DNA of 64,000 nucleotides from Mucilaginibacter boryungensis (GCF_015221995.1 NZ_JADFFM010000001.1:2418001-2482000); one strand, 5' to 3'; shown: positions 1 to 8,628, counted from the first letter of the stretch. The notes: generated from the sequence alone by a model not told the origin. Translations and numbers: made by a program.

Positions 1-240
1 GGCCTCCACTTTGTTCCGTTCCATAAACTCCAATTCCTGCTCGGCACGCATCAGTGGCGATTCCAGATCGGCCAGGAAAAATTCCACCCGTTTATCGTTA
101 ATACCGGGAATGTTTTTCAGTTTGGCGGGCGATGTTTTAAACAATGTTTCCGCATCGCCGGTGTACGCTAACATAGCACGCGCAGATGAAGGGCCAATTC
201 CTTTAATAAATGTAAGGGCAACCTGGTGTAATAACGACAT
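1..240 (-). CDS. dprA: DprA (DNA-processing protein), N-terminal part
   Basis: Partial gene whose 3' end lies beyond the left edge; 80 codons from the ATG at 238-240 are visible. The translation begins MSLLHQVALTFIKGIGPSSA and continues with a helix-hairpin-helix type sequence (IKGIGP, IPGIND). This matches the N-terminal region of DprA/Smf proteins, which load RecA onto incoming single-stranded DNA in natural transformation. The Rossmann-like DNA-binding core is outside the window, so the call rests on the N-terminus only. The opposite-strand frame over this stretch has no protein-like character. Confidence 0.8.
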   Translation of the reverse strand, partial: MSLLHQVALTFIKGIGPSSARAMLAYTGDAETLFKTSPAKLKNIPGINDKRVEFFLADLESPLMRAEQELEFMERNKVEA

Positions 241-354
241 ATGGTTACGAATATATAAAACCCATAGCAAATGCTAAAATAATTAGGAAAATTGCGGCTC
301 AATAATTTTCAGGCTTTTTCAGCGTATATATATTATCACAACAAAACCAGCACC

Positions 355-666
355 ATGAAAATCATCAGCAAAAAAGAAAACGGTTTAGCAAAACTTTTCG
401 TTACACTCCCACTCGGCGCAGCGTTAAGTTTTGTTACTACAGTAGCTATGGCACAGCAACCGCCGGCCCCCGGCAATCCTCCACCACCGCCGCCTTCACC
501 TAAAGAATTGTTCGATAAAGTGAACCCTTTTAAAAAGAGCAAAAAAGAAACAAAAACCGATAAAAATTCAAAAGAAAAAGTAAATAGTGCAAAATCAGGT
601 TCACTGCCAACGCCGCCGCCACCAAATCCGATAGATCTGTTTAAAAAAAAGAAGCCAGCGAACTAA
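355..666 (+). CDS. Small secreted proline/lysine-rich protein
   Basis: 103 residues from the ATG at 355; an in-frame ATG at 292 would add 21 residues that do not look like protein start. Residues 1-33 have a basic start, a hydrophobic stretch (LFVTLPLGAALSFVTTVAMA) and an AQQ cleavage site, so a Sec signal peptide is likely. The mature part is low complexity: two proline clusters (NPPPPPPSP and PTPPPPNP), each followed by a similar short segment (KELFDKVNPFKKSKK and IDLFKKKK), i.e. an imperfect internal duplication. No family recognised. It is convergent with the AraC gene, with a shared hairpin between them. Confidence 0.55.
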   Translation: MKIISKKENGLAKLFVTLPLGAALSFVTTVAMAQQPPAPGNPPPPPPSPKELFDKVNPFKKSKKETKTDKNSKEKVNSAKSGSLPTPPPPNPIDLFKKKKPAN

Positions 667-671
667 AATAC

Positions 672-697
672 AAACGCCCAGGTAAATCGGGGCGTTT
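672..697. terminator. Bidirectional hairpin terminator
   Basis: AAACGCCC and GGGCGTTT form an 8-bp perfect stem around a 10-base loop, between convergent stops at 666 (+) and 702 (-). Confidence 0.65.
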
Positions 698-701
698 ATC
701 A

Positions 702-1571
702 TTATTCGGCTTTAGCAAACCCAACGGTATCTCTATAATACTGTGGTGATATAGCCACGTTACTTTTAAAAAAACGGCTAAAGTAAAATTCATCGTTAAA
801 GCCAAGTTCGTATGCTATAGTTTTAACGGGTTTTGAAGTAAGATATAATTCACGCTTAGCTTCTATAATAATACGCTCGGCAATTAAACCGGATAGGGTT
901 TTATTAAAGTGTGCTTTACTAATGCGGTTTAAAGCCCTTGTGGATATATTTAACATATCCGAATATTCGCTGGGACTGTGCTTTATTCTATAATGTTCTT
1001 CAATTGCATGTTTAAGCGTTTTTAATATAAATGGCTCATTGGCCATTTTCAATTCAGCTATTCCCTGGTTTATTTTAATACGGGATGCGCTGATAAGCAA
1101 TATTTTCAGGTAGGAAACCAATAATTCATACTGGGCCAATGCGGCGTTCTGCATTTCAGTTTTTAGCTGATCAACCAGCAACAACAATTGCTGTACTTCT
1201 GTATCAACTAATTGTATTACTGGCGTTTCGTATATATTATTAAACAACACGCCATTGCAAGCCACTTCCTGCTGATGTTTGTGGATGCAAAAAAAATCGG
1301 GGTGAAAGTTAATAAGTACACCTTTAAAAACACCTGTGGTATTGATCATAAATGGTTGGTAGATGCCGAAACACATTAAATTGCCATCATAAAAATTATA
1401 ATCCGAAAAGTCTGCCCGTACTTTACCCTCTCCTTCTAAAACTAATATAATAGTGTAATAATTATAATTTTTAAGCTGTTTAAAGTAGGAGGCGTCATCA
1501 AATATAAACACCTTAAAAGCCAGTTTTTTGGTTTGAGGATCAATAAGCGTATATGAAGTTTGTGCTGTCAA
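702..1571 (-). CDS. AraC-family transcriptional regulator
   Basis: 289 residues. The N-terminal half (about 1-170) is a cupin-like ligand-binding region (…VLEGEGKVRADFSDYNFYDGNLMCFG…). The C-terminal 100 residues carry two helix-turn-helix motifs, including the family signature region IAYELGFNDEFYFSRFFKSN near residues 250-270. It is the last of three same-strand genes, 20 bases after the NTF2-like gene, so it may be a local regulator of this cluster or of a distant stress regulon. The ligand cannot be told from sequence. Confidence 0.88.
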   Translation of the reverse strand: MTAQTSYTLIDPQTKKLAFKVFIFDDASYFKQLKNYNYYTIILVLEGEGKVRADFSDYNFYDGNLMCFGIYQPFMINTTGVFKGVLINFHPDFFCIHKHQQEVACNGVLFNNIYETPVIQLVDTEVQQLLLLVDQLKTEMQNAALAQYELLVSYLKILLISASRIKINQGIAELKMANEPFILKTLKHAIEEHYRIKHSPSEYSDMLNISTRALNRISKAHFNKTLSGLIAERIIIEAKRELYLTSKPVKTIAYELGFNDEFYFSRFFKSNVAISPQYYRDTVGFAKAE

Positions 1572-1591
1572 GGCGTGATTTATTTATCGAA

Positions 1592-2005
1592 TTAAAACAA
1601 TTTTCTTTCGCTAACGGCAATTTCCAGGTCATTTATACTGGCAAAGCGTTTCCGCATTAAGCCGTTATCGTCAAACTCCCAAAGTTCGTTTCCATAACTG
1701 CGATACCATTGCCCGGTTTTATCATGCCATTCATATTCAAACCTAACAGCCATCCTATTTTCCCGAAACCCCCACAATTCTTTTTTAAGCTTGTAATCTA
1801 ATTCTTTTTCCCACTTGCACTGTAAAAAAACTTTTACTTCTTCGCGCCCGTTAATAAATTCTACCCGGTTACGCCATTCGGTATCAACGGTATAGGCTAA
1901 ACAAACTTTTTCGGGGTCGCGTGTATTCCATGTATCTTCGGCTAATTGTACTTTTTCTAACGCCGTCTCCATAGTAAATGGCGGCAAAGGTAATTTTTTG
2001 TCCAT
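1592..2005 (-). CDS. NTF2/SnoaL-like protein (DUF1348 type)
   Basis: 137 residues, single small alpha+beta cone-fold domain. The run [20 protein letters not shown], the WRNR segment and the alternating W/Y-rich strands ([23 protein letters not shown]) are typical of the DUF1348 branch of the NTF2-like superfamily. No enzymatic role is established for the branch. It lies 54 bases downstream of the AhpD-like gene and 20 bases upstream of the AraC gene, so the three are probably co-transcribed. In other bacteria such pairs often appear in electrophile or oxidative stress clusters, which is inference here. Confidence 0.8.
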   Translation of the reverse strand: MDKKLPLPPFTMETALEKVQLAEDTWNTRDPEKVCLAYTVDTEWRNRVEFINGREEVKVFLQCKWEKELDYKLKKELWGFRENRMAVRFEYEWHDKTGQWYRSYGNELWEFDDNGLMRKRFASINDLEIAVSERKLF

Positions 2006-2059
2006 TGTATCATATTAAAAGGATGGGTAATTATTCTACCCATCTAAAGGTTGTCTGTT

Positions 2060-2617
2060 TTATTTTATAACAGCGGTGGCTACCAGCTCCTCGCCAGGGA
2101 AATCGACAGTGACATTTGCAGCATTATTAAAGTAATTGGTAAATATGTTTAAACCAACATGTGCAATAATTTCGGCTATGTTAGCATCGGTGTAACCGGC
2201 ATTTTTTAACAGACTAACATCGGTTTCGTTAACCAATCCCTTTTTTGCTACTATCGTCCTGCAAAAGGTAAGCGCCGTTTGTATTTTAAGGTCTTCTGAT
2301 AGTCCCACGCGTGCATTGGTTAAAGATGTATCATCAATATGTGCCAGGTTTTTACCTATAAAGCTGTGTGCCGCGTTGCAATAATTACAGCCATTTGCAT
2401 TGGCAACAGTAAGGGCTATCAATCCTCCAAGTTTAATACCTATACTGCTTTTGCCCAAAGCTGCATTAAAAGCCAGGTAGCCATTTAATACTGCCGGCGA
2501 ATTTCCCATGGTGCGCATCATATTGGGCACCATACCCAGTTTTTGTTGTATTTCATTAAATAATTCTTTTGATTCCCCTTTAGTTGTTTCCGGATCAAGT
2601 GCGATTAAACGTTGCAT
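2060..2617 (-). CDS. Carboxymuconolactone decarboxylase / AhpD-like protein
   Basis: 185 residues, all-alpha CMD fold. The AhpD-type redox motif is visible as NANGCNYCNAAH (C-x2-C-x3-H), which in AhpD and relatives supports thiol peroxidase or disulfide chemistry. The N-terminal segment (TTKGESKELFNEIQQKLGMVPNMMRTMGNSPAVLNGYLAFN) is the usual helix pair. First gene of a three-gene minus-strand cluster with an NTF2-like protein and an AraC regulator. The substrate is unknown; gamma-carboxymuconolactone decarboxylase activity is not implied. Confidence 0.88.
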   Translation of the reverse strand: MQRLIALDPETTKGESKELFNEIQQKLGMVPNMMRTMGNSPAVLNGYLAFNAALGKSSIGIKLGGLIALTVANANGCNYCNAAHSFIGKNLAHIDDTSLTNARVGLSEDLKIQTALTFCRTIVAKKGLVNETDVSLLKNAGYTDANIAEIIAHVGLNIFTNYFNNAANVTVDFPGEELVATAVIK

Positions 2618-2808
2618 TGTGTGTTGTTTTTAATTGTTTGAATTAACAGTACAAAGTTGCAGCTGCTGCACCGCAGCCAACATGGATTATAGTAGCTTAT
2701 ACATGGATAATTGGGACATGCTTTGGAGATAATAAGCTCCGGATTTGCTCCCTTATTAGTCTTATAAAATAAGACATTGATTATCAAGGTTTAAATTAAA
2801 ATCAAAAG

Positions 2809-2881
2809 AAACTACAAAAATAGTTTGCAAACTATAAAAATAGTTTATACCTTCATTCAAAGTAAACTATAAAAATAGTTC
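2809..2881 (+). promoter_or_regulatory. Triple BlaI-type operator upstream of blaI-like gene
   Basis: Three near-identical inverted repeats of the form AAACTAT-AAAA-ATAGTTT lie at 2809-2826 (AAACTAC left arm), 2829-2846 (perfect) and 2864-2881 (last base changed). The first two are 20 bp apart, start to start; the third follows after 35 bp and ends three bases before the ATG at 2885. BlaI/MecI/CopY repressors bind dyads of similar size in front of their own genes, so autoregulation is the natural reading. Confidence 0.75.
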
Positions 2882-2884
2882 GGA

Positions 2885-3265
2885 ATGAAAAAAATTAAAG
2901 AACTAACCAAAGCCGAAGAACAGGTAATGCAAATACTATGGCAATTAGGCGAAGCCATTGTAAAAGACATTATTGAGAAGATACCCGACCCTAAACCAGC
3001 CTATAATACGGTATCTACCGTGGTGCGGGTGCTGGAAGGAAAGGGGTTTATCGATCATAAATCGTACGGAAACTCGCATGTGTATTTCGCTACTGTGCCT
3101 GAAGCAGATTATAAGAAGTTCACCTTTGATAAAATGATGACCAATTACTTCAGCAATTCGTACCAAAGCCTGGTTTCATTTTTAGTAAAAGAGAAAGACC
3201 TGAGCATTGAGGAACTGCAGGAGTTAACTCAATTGGCCGAAAAACTTAAAAACAAAAAGCAATGA
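2885..3265 (+). CDS. BlaI/MecI/CopY-family transcriptional repressor
   Basis: 126 residues, the usual length. The winged helix spans about residues 5-75 (LTKAEEQVMQILWQLGEAIV...KPAYNTVSTVVRVLEGKGFI). The C-terminal part (about 80-126) is the helical dimerisation and proteolysis region. In the founding systems the repressor is cleaved after a membrane metalloprotease senses a signal. Here the next gene is such an M56 protease, with a 4-base ATGA overlap, so the pair is a sensor-repressor operon. Three dyads directly upstream suggest autoregulation. No beta-lactamase is adjacent, so the regulon is unknown. Confidence 0.93.
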   Translation: MKKIKELTKAEEQVMQILWQLGEAIVKDIIEKIPDPKPAYNTVSTVVRVLEGKGFIDHKSYGNSHVYFATVPEADYKKFTFDKMMTNYFSNSYQSLVSFLVKEKDLSIEELQELTQLAEKLKNKKQ

Positions 3266-4983
3266 ACTGGATAAATTACCTGTTAGAAGCCAACCTGTAT
3301 ATGGTGCTTTTTTATGCGGCTTACCGTTTGCTGTTGCACCGCGATACGTATTACCAGCTTAACCGCATTTATTTGATAGCGACGTCGTTATTGAGCTTGG
3401 CTATACCACTGGTGCAAATAGGCGTGTTAAAGCCCGCACCTGTTACACTACCACCAGTTTTAGTTTCTGTGCCCTACCCGGTAGCGTTTGATAACATCCC
3501 GGTAGAACATACCATAGCAGTGCCTACGTTGACGATAAACTATTTTGTATTAGTTTATAGCCTTTGTGCTTTGGCAATGGCTGTGGCATTAGTACTACGG
3601 ATATATCAATTAATAAAAATGGCCCGAAATGGCAGCAAACGTATTAACAATCAATATAAGATCATTGAACTGGAAGATGATGACCGTGCTTTTTCTTTCT
3701 TCGGGTATCTGTTCATTGGTAAAAAGTTGGCTTCATCAAGCACTATTATTCAGCATGAACTGGTACATATCCGTCAAAAACACAGTATGGACATTATGTA
3801 TTTCGAATTGCTGAAAATTATTTGCTGGTTTAATCCGGCGGTTTACCTGATGCAGAACAGCGTTAAAGAAGTACACGAATATCTGGCCGATAACTATTTA
3901 GCCAATCACGGCCAGGATGTGAACCACTACACCGACTTCCTGATCAGCAACGCTTATGGCTTGCCTGAAATGGCCATGGCCAATAATTTCTTCAACAAAA
4001 ACCTATTAAAAAACCGGATTATGATGTTACACCAAAAAAGATCAGGCAGTTTGGCAAGGCTGAAGTACCTGGTAGCCCTACCCCTGCTGGCCGGCATGCT
4101 TTGCCTGTCCACACTGGGGTTCACCAAAAATTATTCTATGATTGACCTGGCGCCGGCGAAAGCTGTTACCCATGCTAACGCACCAGCAATGAATCAAAAC
4201 AAATCTAAGCTCCCGATCACCTTGCCTGATAAATCGGTGCAACCGCAAACCCCTAAAATGCCACCTCCTCCTCCTCCGCTTACCGGCACAACAAGAACTG
4301 GTTATAAATATAATCAAGAAGGCTTTGTAAGTAATGGTAAAACCGATTTTAAAGTAAGCATTACCGAAAAGAATGGCAAGGTGGTTGATTATTATAAAAG
4401 TAAAGCAACACCGGCCGTATTGAAAATGCTAAGCATGAAATATGGCTATACTTTTCCCAGTGCAGATAAGATTAAGTTTCCGCAACCGATAGTTGCGCCT
4501 GATAAACCATTAAAACCAGGTAAAGTTAGGTTTCCGCAGCCTGTGGCTGTGCCTGATAAACCAGGATATGACACTATCGGTCGAACCGCATTCGAGCCAT
4601 TTTATAAAGAACTGGCGCGCAACATCAGGTATCCTACTGAAGCACGTGATAATAACCAGCAAGGCCATGTGTTTGTAATATTCAATGTTGACGATAACAA
4701 CAAACCTTACAACTTTTTAATTGCGCGTGGCCTAAGCGTTGTTATGAATAATGAAGTAATAAGAGTACTGGCTAACTGTACTTTACCCGCAACTGTTAGA
4801 AAAGATGTTAATTATACTATTCCAATTTCATTCTCTATACAAGATAAAACGACTGGCAAATGGCTGGATAATGCACCTGCAACCAACATAGAAACAAACC
4901 CTGCTATAAACAAAGCGCATAGATCGCTTGGTTATAAAACTAACTTAGCTTTGAATGAAGTAGTGATTACAAGTTACAAGTAA
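3262..4983 (+). CDS. M56 (BlaR1-like) membrane metallopeptidase with C-terminal TonB-like domain
   Basis: 573 residues. Membrane segments lie near 10-25, 36-55, 93-113 and 265-290. The zinc motif HELVH is at 165-169 and the second acidic site (HEYLAD) at 205-210, as in BlaR1/MecR1. After the last membrane segment comes a proline-rich periplasmic stretch (KMPPPPPPL near 334-342) with two similar copies of a KIKFPQPIVAPDKPLKPG-like segment. The C-terminal region about 450-530 (EPFYKELARNIRYPTEARDN...) resembles the TonB C-terminal fold, an arrangement seen in Bacteroidota where it replaces the penicillin-binding sensor. Translationally coupled to the repressor gene. Confidence 0.88.
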   Translation: MNWINYLLEANLYMVLFYAAYRLLLHRDTYYQLNRIYLIATSLLSLAIPLVQIGVLKPAPVTLPPVLVSVPYPVAFDNIPVEHTIAVPTLTINYFVLVYSLCALAMAVALVLRIYQLIKMARNGSKRINNQYKIIELEDDDRAFSFFGYLFIGKKLASSSTIIQHELVHIRQKHSMDIMYFELLKIICWFNPAVYLMQNSVKEVHEYLADNYLANHGQDVNHYTDFLISNAYGLPEMAMANNFFNKNLLKNRIMMLHQKRSGSLARLKYLVALPLLAGMLCLSTLGFTKNYSMIDLAPAKAVTHANAPAMNQNKSKLPITLPDKSVQPQTPKMPPPPPPLTGTTRTGYKYNQEGFVSNGKTDFKVSITEKNGKVVDYYKSKATPAVLKMLSMKYGYTFPSADKIKFPQPIVAPDKPLKPGKVRFPQPVAVPDKPGYDTIGRTAFEPFYKELARNIRYPTEARDNNQQGHVFVIFNVDDNNKPYNFLIARGLSVVMNNEVIRVLANCTLPATVRKDVNYTIPISFSIQDKTTGKWLDNAPATNIETNPAINKAHRSLGYKTNLALNEVVITSYK

Positions 4984-4990
4984 AAAGCAA

Positions 4991-5021
4991 AGCCCGGATG
5001 AGGGTTGCCCTCGTCCGGCTT
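4991..5021. terminator. Hairpin terminator between convergent genes
   Basis: AGCCCGGATGAGGG and CCCTCGTCCGGCTT pair with one G-T pair around a 3-base loop, between the M56 gene stop and the rsmG stop. Confidence 0.65.
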
Positions 5022-5045
5022 CTGGTTGATTTGTACGCTAAGCGC

Positions 5046-5675
5046 CTAACCTTTAACATATATCACCTGCTTGGTTTCAAAAAACTCTTCGGTAAAGTAA
5101 TCCTTTAAATAATACTGCTTAGCTACTAAATTAGAATCCTTTATTTCCTGTGTAAGATCGCCCCCTTTTAGGTATAGGATACCATTGGACAGCGTATTTT
5201 TTGAATCTTTATTGAACTTACCTCTCACCCACGGATAAAAATCTTTAAGTTGGGTAACCGCGCGCGATACTACAAAATCAAATTTACCGGGGATGTTTTC
5301 GGCACGCTCATGTGTAGCGGTTACATTATTCAGGCCTAAAGCTTTTGCAACCTCCTGCACTACTTTTATCTTTTTACCAATGGAATCAACCAGGTGGAAT
5401 TGCGTCTCAGGAAACATGATAGCCAACGGTATGCCCGGAAAACCGCCCCCAGTGCCTACGTCCATTACACGTTCGCCGGGTAAAAAACGCATCACTTTGG
5501 CAATCCCCAGCGAATGCAGTACGTGGCGCTCAGGCAGCAATTCAATATCTTTGCGGGATACCACATTGATCTGATCGTTCCAATGCTGGTACAGGGCAGG
5601 TAATTGCCCGTATTGCTGCAATTGTTGTTCGGATAGTTCGGGAAAGTATTTTTGAATCAGGGTATCAGATCTCAT
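5046..5675 (-). CDS. rsmG: 16S rRNA (guanine527-N7)-methyltransferase RsmG
   Basis: 209 residues from the ATG at 5673-5675. A start at 5696 would add seven residues (MLATSIK) lying inside the upstream gene and not typical of the family. The SAM-binding glycine loop reads VMDVGTGGGFPGIPLA, followed by the acidic strand end (FHLVDSIGKK) and SRAVTQLKDF, all RsmG signatures. It methylates G527 of 16S rRNA. The start overlaps the sigma factor's stop by 11 bases, so translation is probably coupled. Confidence 0.95.
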   Translation of the reverse strand: MRSDTLIQKYFPELSEQQLQQYGQLPALYQHWNDQINVVSRKDIELLPERHVLHSLGIAKVMRFLPGERVMDVGTGGGFPGIPLAIMFPETQFHLVDSIGKKIKVVQEVAKALGLNNVTATHERAENIPGKFDFVVSRAVTQLKDFYPWVRGKFNKDSKNTLSNGILYLKGGDLTQEIKDSNLVAKQYYLKDYFTEEFFETKQVIYVKG

Positions 5676-6270
5676 CTTTATTGATGTGGCTAACAATACT
5701 GCCCAGTAGATAGCGGGCTTTAAACAACTGGCCTTTTACTGTCCCTATAGGCAAATCAAGCTGTTGGGCTATTTCCTCGTACGATAGTTCATCGAAATAC
5801 CGCAAGGTAATTAACCTGCGATAACGCGGCGGCAAACTATCAATCAGCGATTTTAGCTCCTGTGTTTGCTGATTTTTTATCCAGCTTTCTTCAGGGTTTA
5901 AAACATCAGCAGCTATTTGTAGCGTACGCTCCTCGCCGTCATCGTCCATCAAACCATTTAGCGACATGGTGTTCAGTTTCTTTTTACGAATAAAATCGAT
6001 GCAATTATTGGTAGCTACCCTAAACAGCCAGGTACTAAAAGCATGGCTTGGCTGGTATTTATCTAATTTTTCAAAGGCCTTGCCAAAGGTTTCAACAGTA
6101 AGGTCCATAGCGTCCTCTTTATTATTCACCATTTTAAGTGCCATAAAGTAAATAGCATCCTTATACCGGTGCATCAAATCGGCATAGGCTCGCTGATCCC
6201 CATTCATGGCCTTTTGCACCAGCTGGAAATCATTCTTTGCATTCTCGGTGAAATTGTTGTTTACTTCCAT
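5665..6270 (-). CDS. ECF-type RNA polymerase sigma factor
   Basis: 201 residues. Region 2 lies at about 15-90 (MNGDQRAYADLMHRYKDAIYFMALKMVNNKEDAMDLTVETFGKAF...STWLFRVATNNCIDFIRKKK). Region 4 lies at about 135-190 (LPPRYRRLITLRYFDELSYEEIAQQLDLPIGTVKGQLFKAR). No anti-sigma gene is adjacent, unlike the second sigma factor in this window. It sits between a glycosyltransferase (10-base overlap) and rsmG (11-base overlap), implying one transcript. A similar sigma/rsmG neighbourhood is common in Sphingobacteriaceae to my knowledge, which suggests a housekeeping rather than signal-specific role. Confidence 0.93.
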   Translation of the reverse strand: MEVNNNFTENAKNDFQLVQKAMNGDQRAYADLMHRYKDAIYFMALKMVNNKEDAMDLTVETFGKAFEKLDKYQPSHAFSTWLFRVATNNCIDFIRKKKLNTMSLNGLMDDDGEERTLQIAADVLNPEESWIKNQQTQELKSLIDSLPPRYRRLITLRYFDELSYEEIAQQLDLPIGTVKGQLFKARYLLGSIVSHINKDEI

Positions 6271-7382
6271 TGGGTAGTTTTAATAAAGGTCCCAATAAGG
6301 CCAAATATGTTTAAATAAAAATAATATAACAGGTCTAAAAACGGCAGGTATAGCAGCAAGTCTTTAGCCTTTAACTTTTTAAATATGCTGGTATAAAAAA
6401 ACAGCTGCAGCCCTAAACGTAATACGAACAAACCTAATGCCAGCAATGGTTCAATGTTAAAAATGAGTGATATGATCAGCAATACATAGTAAAAAAAGCC
6501 GCTCAGTGCATCAACGGTAAGCATACGCCTGTGCCGGTTTCTATACAACTTCCCCACCCCCATGTGGCGTTTTTTCTGACGGTACCAGCCTGATAATGTG
6601 GTTTTAGCCTGGCTATAGGTAAATGCTTCCTTATCAATCTCTATCCGCACGTTAGTTGAAGTAGCGTTTTGGTTCACAAACAAATCGTCATCGCCGGATA
6701 ATACGTGCATGTGCGATGCAAACCCTTTTGATTTAAAGAACAAGGTTTTGGTATAAGCCATATTGCGGCCAATCCCCATATAAGCATCATGGGTTAAGGC
6801 CGCCGATAAATAGTTCATCCCGGTTTTTAGTGTTTCAAAACGGATAAAAGTATTCATTAACCCGCCTTCACGCTTATACGGAGAATACCCCAGTATAAGT
6901 TCGGTTTCGGCAGTAAAATTTCTTGTCATTAACCGTATCCACTGGTCGCTTGATGGTACACAGTCCGCATCGGTGAATAAAAGATGCTCATTTGCAGCTG
7001 CTTTTATCCCAAGTGTTAAAGCAAATTTTTTTCCTGTTTTAAACCGGTCATGTTCTGTAATGGTCACCACTTTTAACCGCGGGTAACTGTTTTGCATTTC
7101 CATCAGGATAATGTCTGAACCGTCAGATGAACAATCGTTAATTACAACAACTTCAAAATCGGGATAATCCTGCGATAAAATGGATGGTAAAAACTGGCTT
7201 AGATTTTGAGCCTCGTTGCGCGCCGCGATAACTACTGATACAGGGATAGAATCGCCCGCCTCATCGCGCGGTGGTATTTTATAGCCGGCAAGCTTGCTGT
7301 ATTTCGCAATTAAAAAATATAACTGGAGAATAAAGCATAGCTGAAAAACGATAAATAGCGCGAGGTGTATATAAGTTTCCAA
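6261..7382 (-). CDS. Family 2 glycosyltransferase, membrane-bound
   Basis: 373 residues. There is an N-terminal membrane helix (about 4-28), then a GT-A domain opening PVSVVIAARNEAQNLSQFLP. The nucleotide-binding motifs are INDCSSDGSD and FTDADC, and a later acidic cluster SGDDDLFVN serves as likely catalytic-base region; QKKRH resembles the QxxRW acceptor motif. Two to three membrane helices close the protein (about 290-365). Such processive-like enzymes add sugars to lipid carriers or surface polymers. Donor and acceptor are not determinable. First gene of the GT-sigma-rsmG run. Confidence 0.88.
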   Translation of the reverse strand: METYIHLALFIVFQLCFILQLYFLIAKYSKLAGYKIPPRDEAGDSIPVSVVIAARNEAQNLSQFLPSILSQDYPDFEVVVINDCSSDGSDIILMEMQNSYPRLKVVTITEHDRFKTGKKFALTLGIKAAANEHLLFTDADCVPSSDQWIRLMTRNFTAETELILGYSPYKREGGLMNTFIRFETLKTGMNYLSAALTHDAYMGIGRNMAYTKTLFFKSKGFASHMHVLSGDDDLFVNQNATSTNVRIEIDKEAFTYSQAKTTLSGWYRQKKRHMGVGKLYRNRHRRMLTVDALSGFFYYVLLIISLIFNIEPLLALGLFVLRLGLQLFFYTSIFKKLKAKDLLLYLPFLDLLYYFYLNIFGLIGTFIKTTQWK

Positions 7383-7479
7383 TACTGAGTTAAGTGAACG
7401 TGCAAAATTGTTAAAAATGCTTGAATTTACCTTACAATATATGTAAATAATGTTTAGTTAAACAAAGCGCTTTATTTGC

Positions 7480-7487
7480 TAATTTTG
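7480..7487 (+). promoter_or_regulatory. Probable -7 promoter element of tgt
   Basis: TAATTTTG matches the Bacteroidota primary-sigma -7 consensus TAnnTTTG. It lies 10 bases before the tgt ATG, which predicts a very short leader. No clear TTTG -33 box is seen. Confidence 0.45.
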
Positions 7488-7497
7488 CCGTCCGATA

Positions 7498-8628
7498 ATG
7501 AAATTTACTTTAACAGCACAGGACAAGTCTTCCAAAGCACGCGCCGGCGAGATCGAAACCGATCACGGCACTATACAAACTCCTATTTTCATGCCTGTAG
7601 GCACGGCTGGAACAGTTAAAGCCGTTCATCAGCGCGAGCTTATGCAGGACATTGAAGCACAGATCATCCTGGGGAATACGTACCATTTATATTTAAGACC
7701 TGGTTTAAATACCATTGAACAAGCCGGTGGCTTACATAAGTTTAATGGTTGGGATAGGCCTATTTTAACAGATAGCGGGGGTTACCAGGTATATTCGTTA
7801 ACCGATGTCAGGAAGATAAAAGAAGAAGGCGTAACATTTCGTTCGCACATAGATGGATCGAAACATTTATTCACGCCGGAAAACGTAATGGATACGCAGC
7901 GTACCATTGGTGCCGATATTATTATGGCCTTTGATGAATGTACGCCTTACCCCTGCGAATACCACTATGCCCGCCGCTCTATTGAGATGACGCACCGCTG
8001 GCTTAAACGATGCTGCGACCGTTTTGACAGTACAGAACCTAAGTACGGTTACAGCCAAACCCTGTTCCCTATTGTGCAGGGTTCGGTTTATAAAGACCTG
8101 CGCATAAAATCAGCCGAAGTAATTGCTTCTTTTGAGCGGGAAGGCAATGCCATAGGCGGTCTTTCTGTTGGCGAACCAGCCGAAGAAATGTATGCCATGA
8201 CAGAAATTGTATGCGATATATTACCGCAGCAAAAACCACGTTATTTAATGGGCGTGGGTACACCGGTAAATATATTAGAGAATATTGCGTTGGGAATTGA
8301 TATGTTTGATTGTGTAATGCCTACCCGCAATGCCCGCAACGGCATGCTTTTTACCCGCGATGGCATTATTAATATCCGTAACGAGAAATGGAAGAATGAT
8401 TTTTCGCCTATTGAGGCGGATAGTGATTTGTGGGTAGATACACAGCATACCAAAGCTTACCTGCGCCATTTAGTGGCATCGGGCGAGATTTTGGGTGCAC
8501 AGATAGCCAGTTTACATAACCTGCATTTTTACTTGTGGCTGGTTAAACAGGCCCGCGAAAAAATTATCAGCGGCGAGTTTTACGAATGGAAGAAAACAAT
8601 GGTTAACCGCTTAGGGCAGAGATTATAA
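7498..8628 (+). CDS. tgt: Queuine tRNA-ribosyltransferase (tRNA-guanine transglycosylase)
   Basis: 376 residues. It exchanges G34 for a queuine precursor in GUN-anticodon tRNAs. Signatures: ILGNTYHLYLRPGL, LTDSGGYQVYSL, IGGLSVGEP, VGTPVNILENIALGIDMFDCVMPTRNARNG, the last holding the catalytic Asp. The structural zinc site is altered: where the family has the DCDCYTC-type Cys cluster this protein reads DSDLWVDTQHTKAYLRHL, with no Cys, although the His in SLHNLHFYLW is kept. The gene reads divergently from the glycosyltransferase and overlaps the next gene by one base (TAATG). Confidence 0.96.
   Translation: MKFTLTAQDKSSKARAGEIETDHGTIQTPIFMPVGTAGTVKAVHQRELMQDIEAQIILGNTYHLYLRPGLNTIEQAGGLHKFNGWDRPILTDSGGYQVYSLTDVRKIKEEGVTFRSHIDGSKHLFTPENVMDTQRTIGADIIMAFDECTPYPCEYHYARRSIEMTHRWLKRCCDRFDSTEPKYGYSQTLFPIVQGSVYKDLRIKSAEVIASFEREGNAIGGLSVGEPAEEMYAMTEIVCDILPQQKPRYLMGVGTPVNILENIALGIDMFDCVMPTRNARNGMLFTRDGIINIRNEKWKNDFSPIEADSDLWVDTQHTKAYLRHLVASGEILGAQIASLHNLHFYLWLVKQAREKIISGEFYEWKKTMVNRLGQRL

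Noticed and set aside
2605..2787. 60-codon minus-strand frame upstream of the AhpD-like gene
   Set aside because: Protein-like character is absent and it covers the leader/promoter region of the AhpD-like gene.
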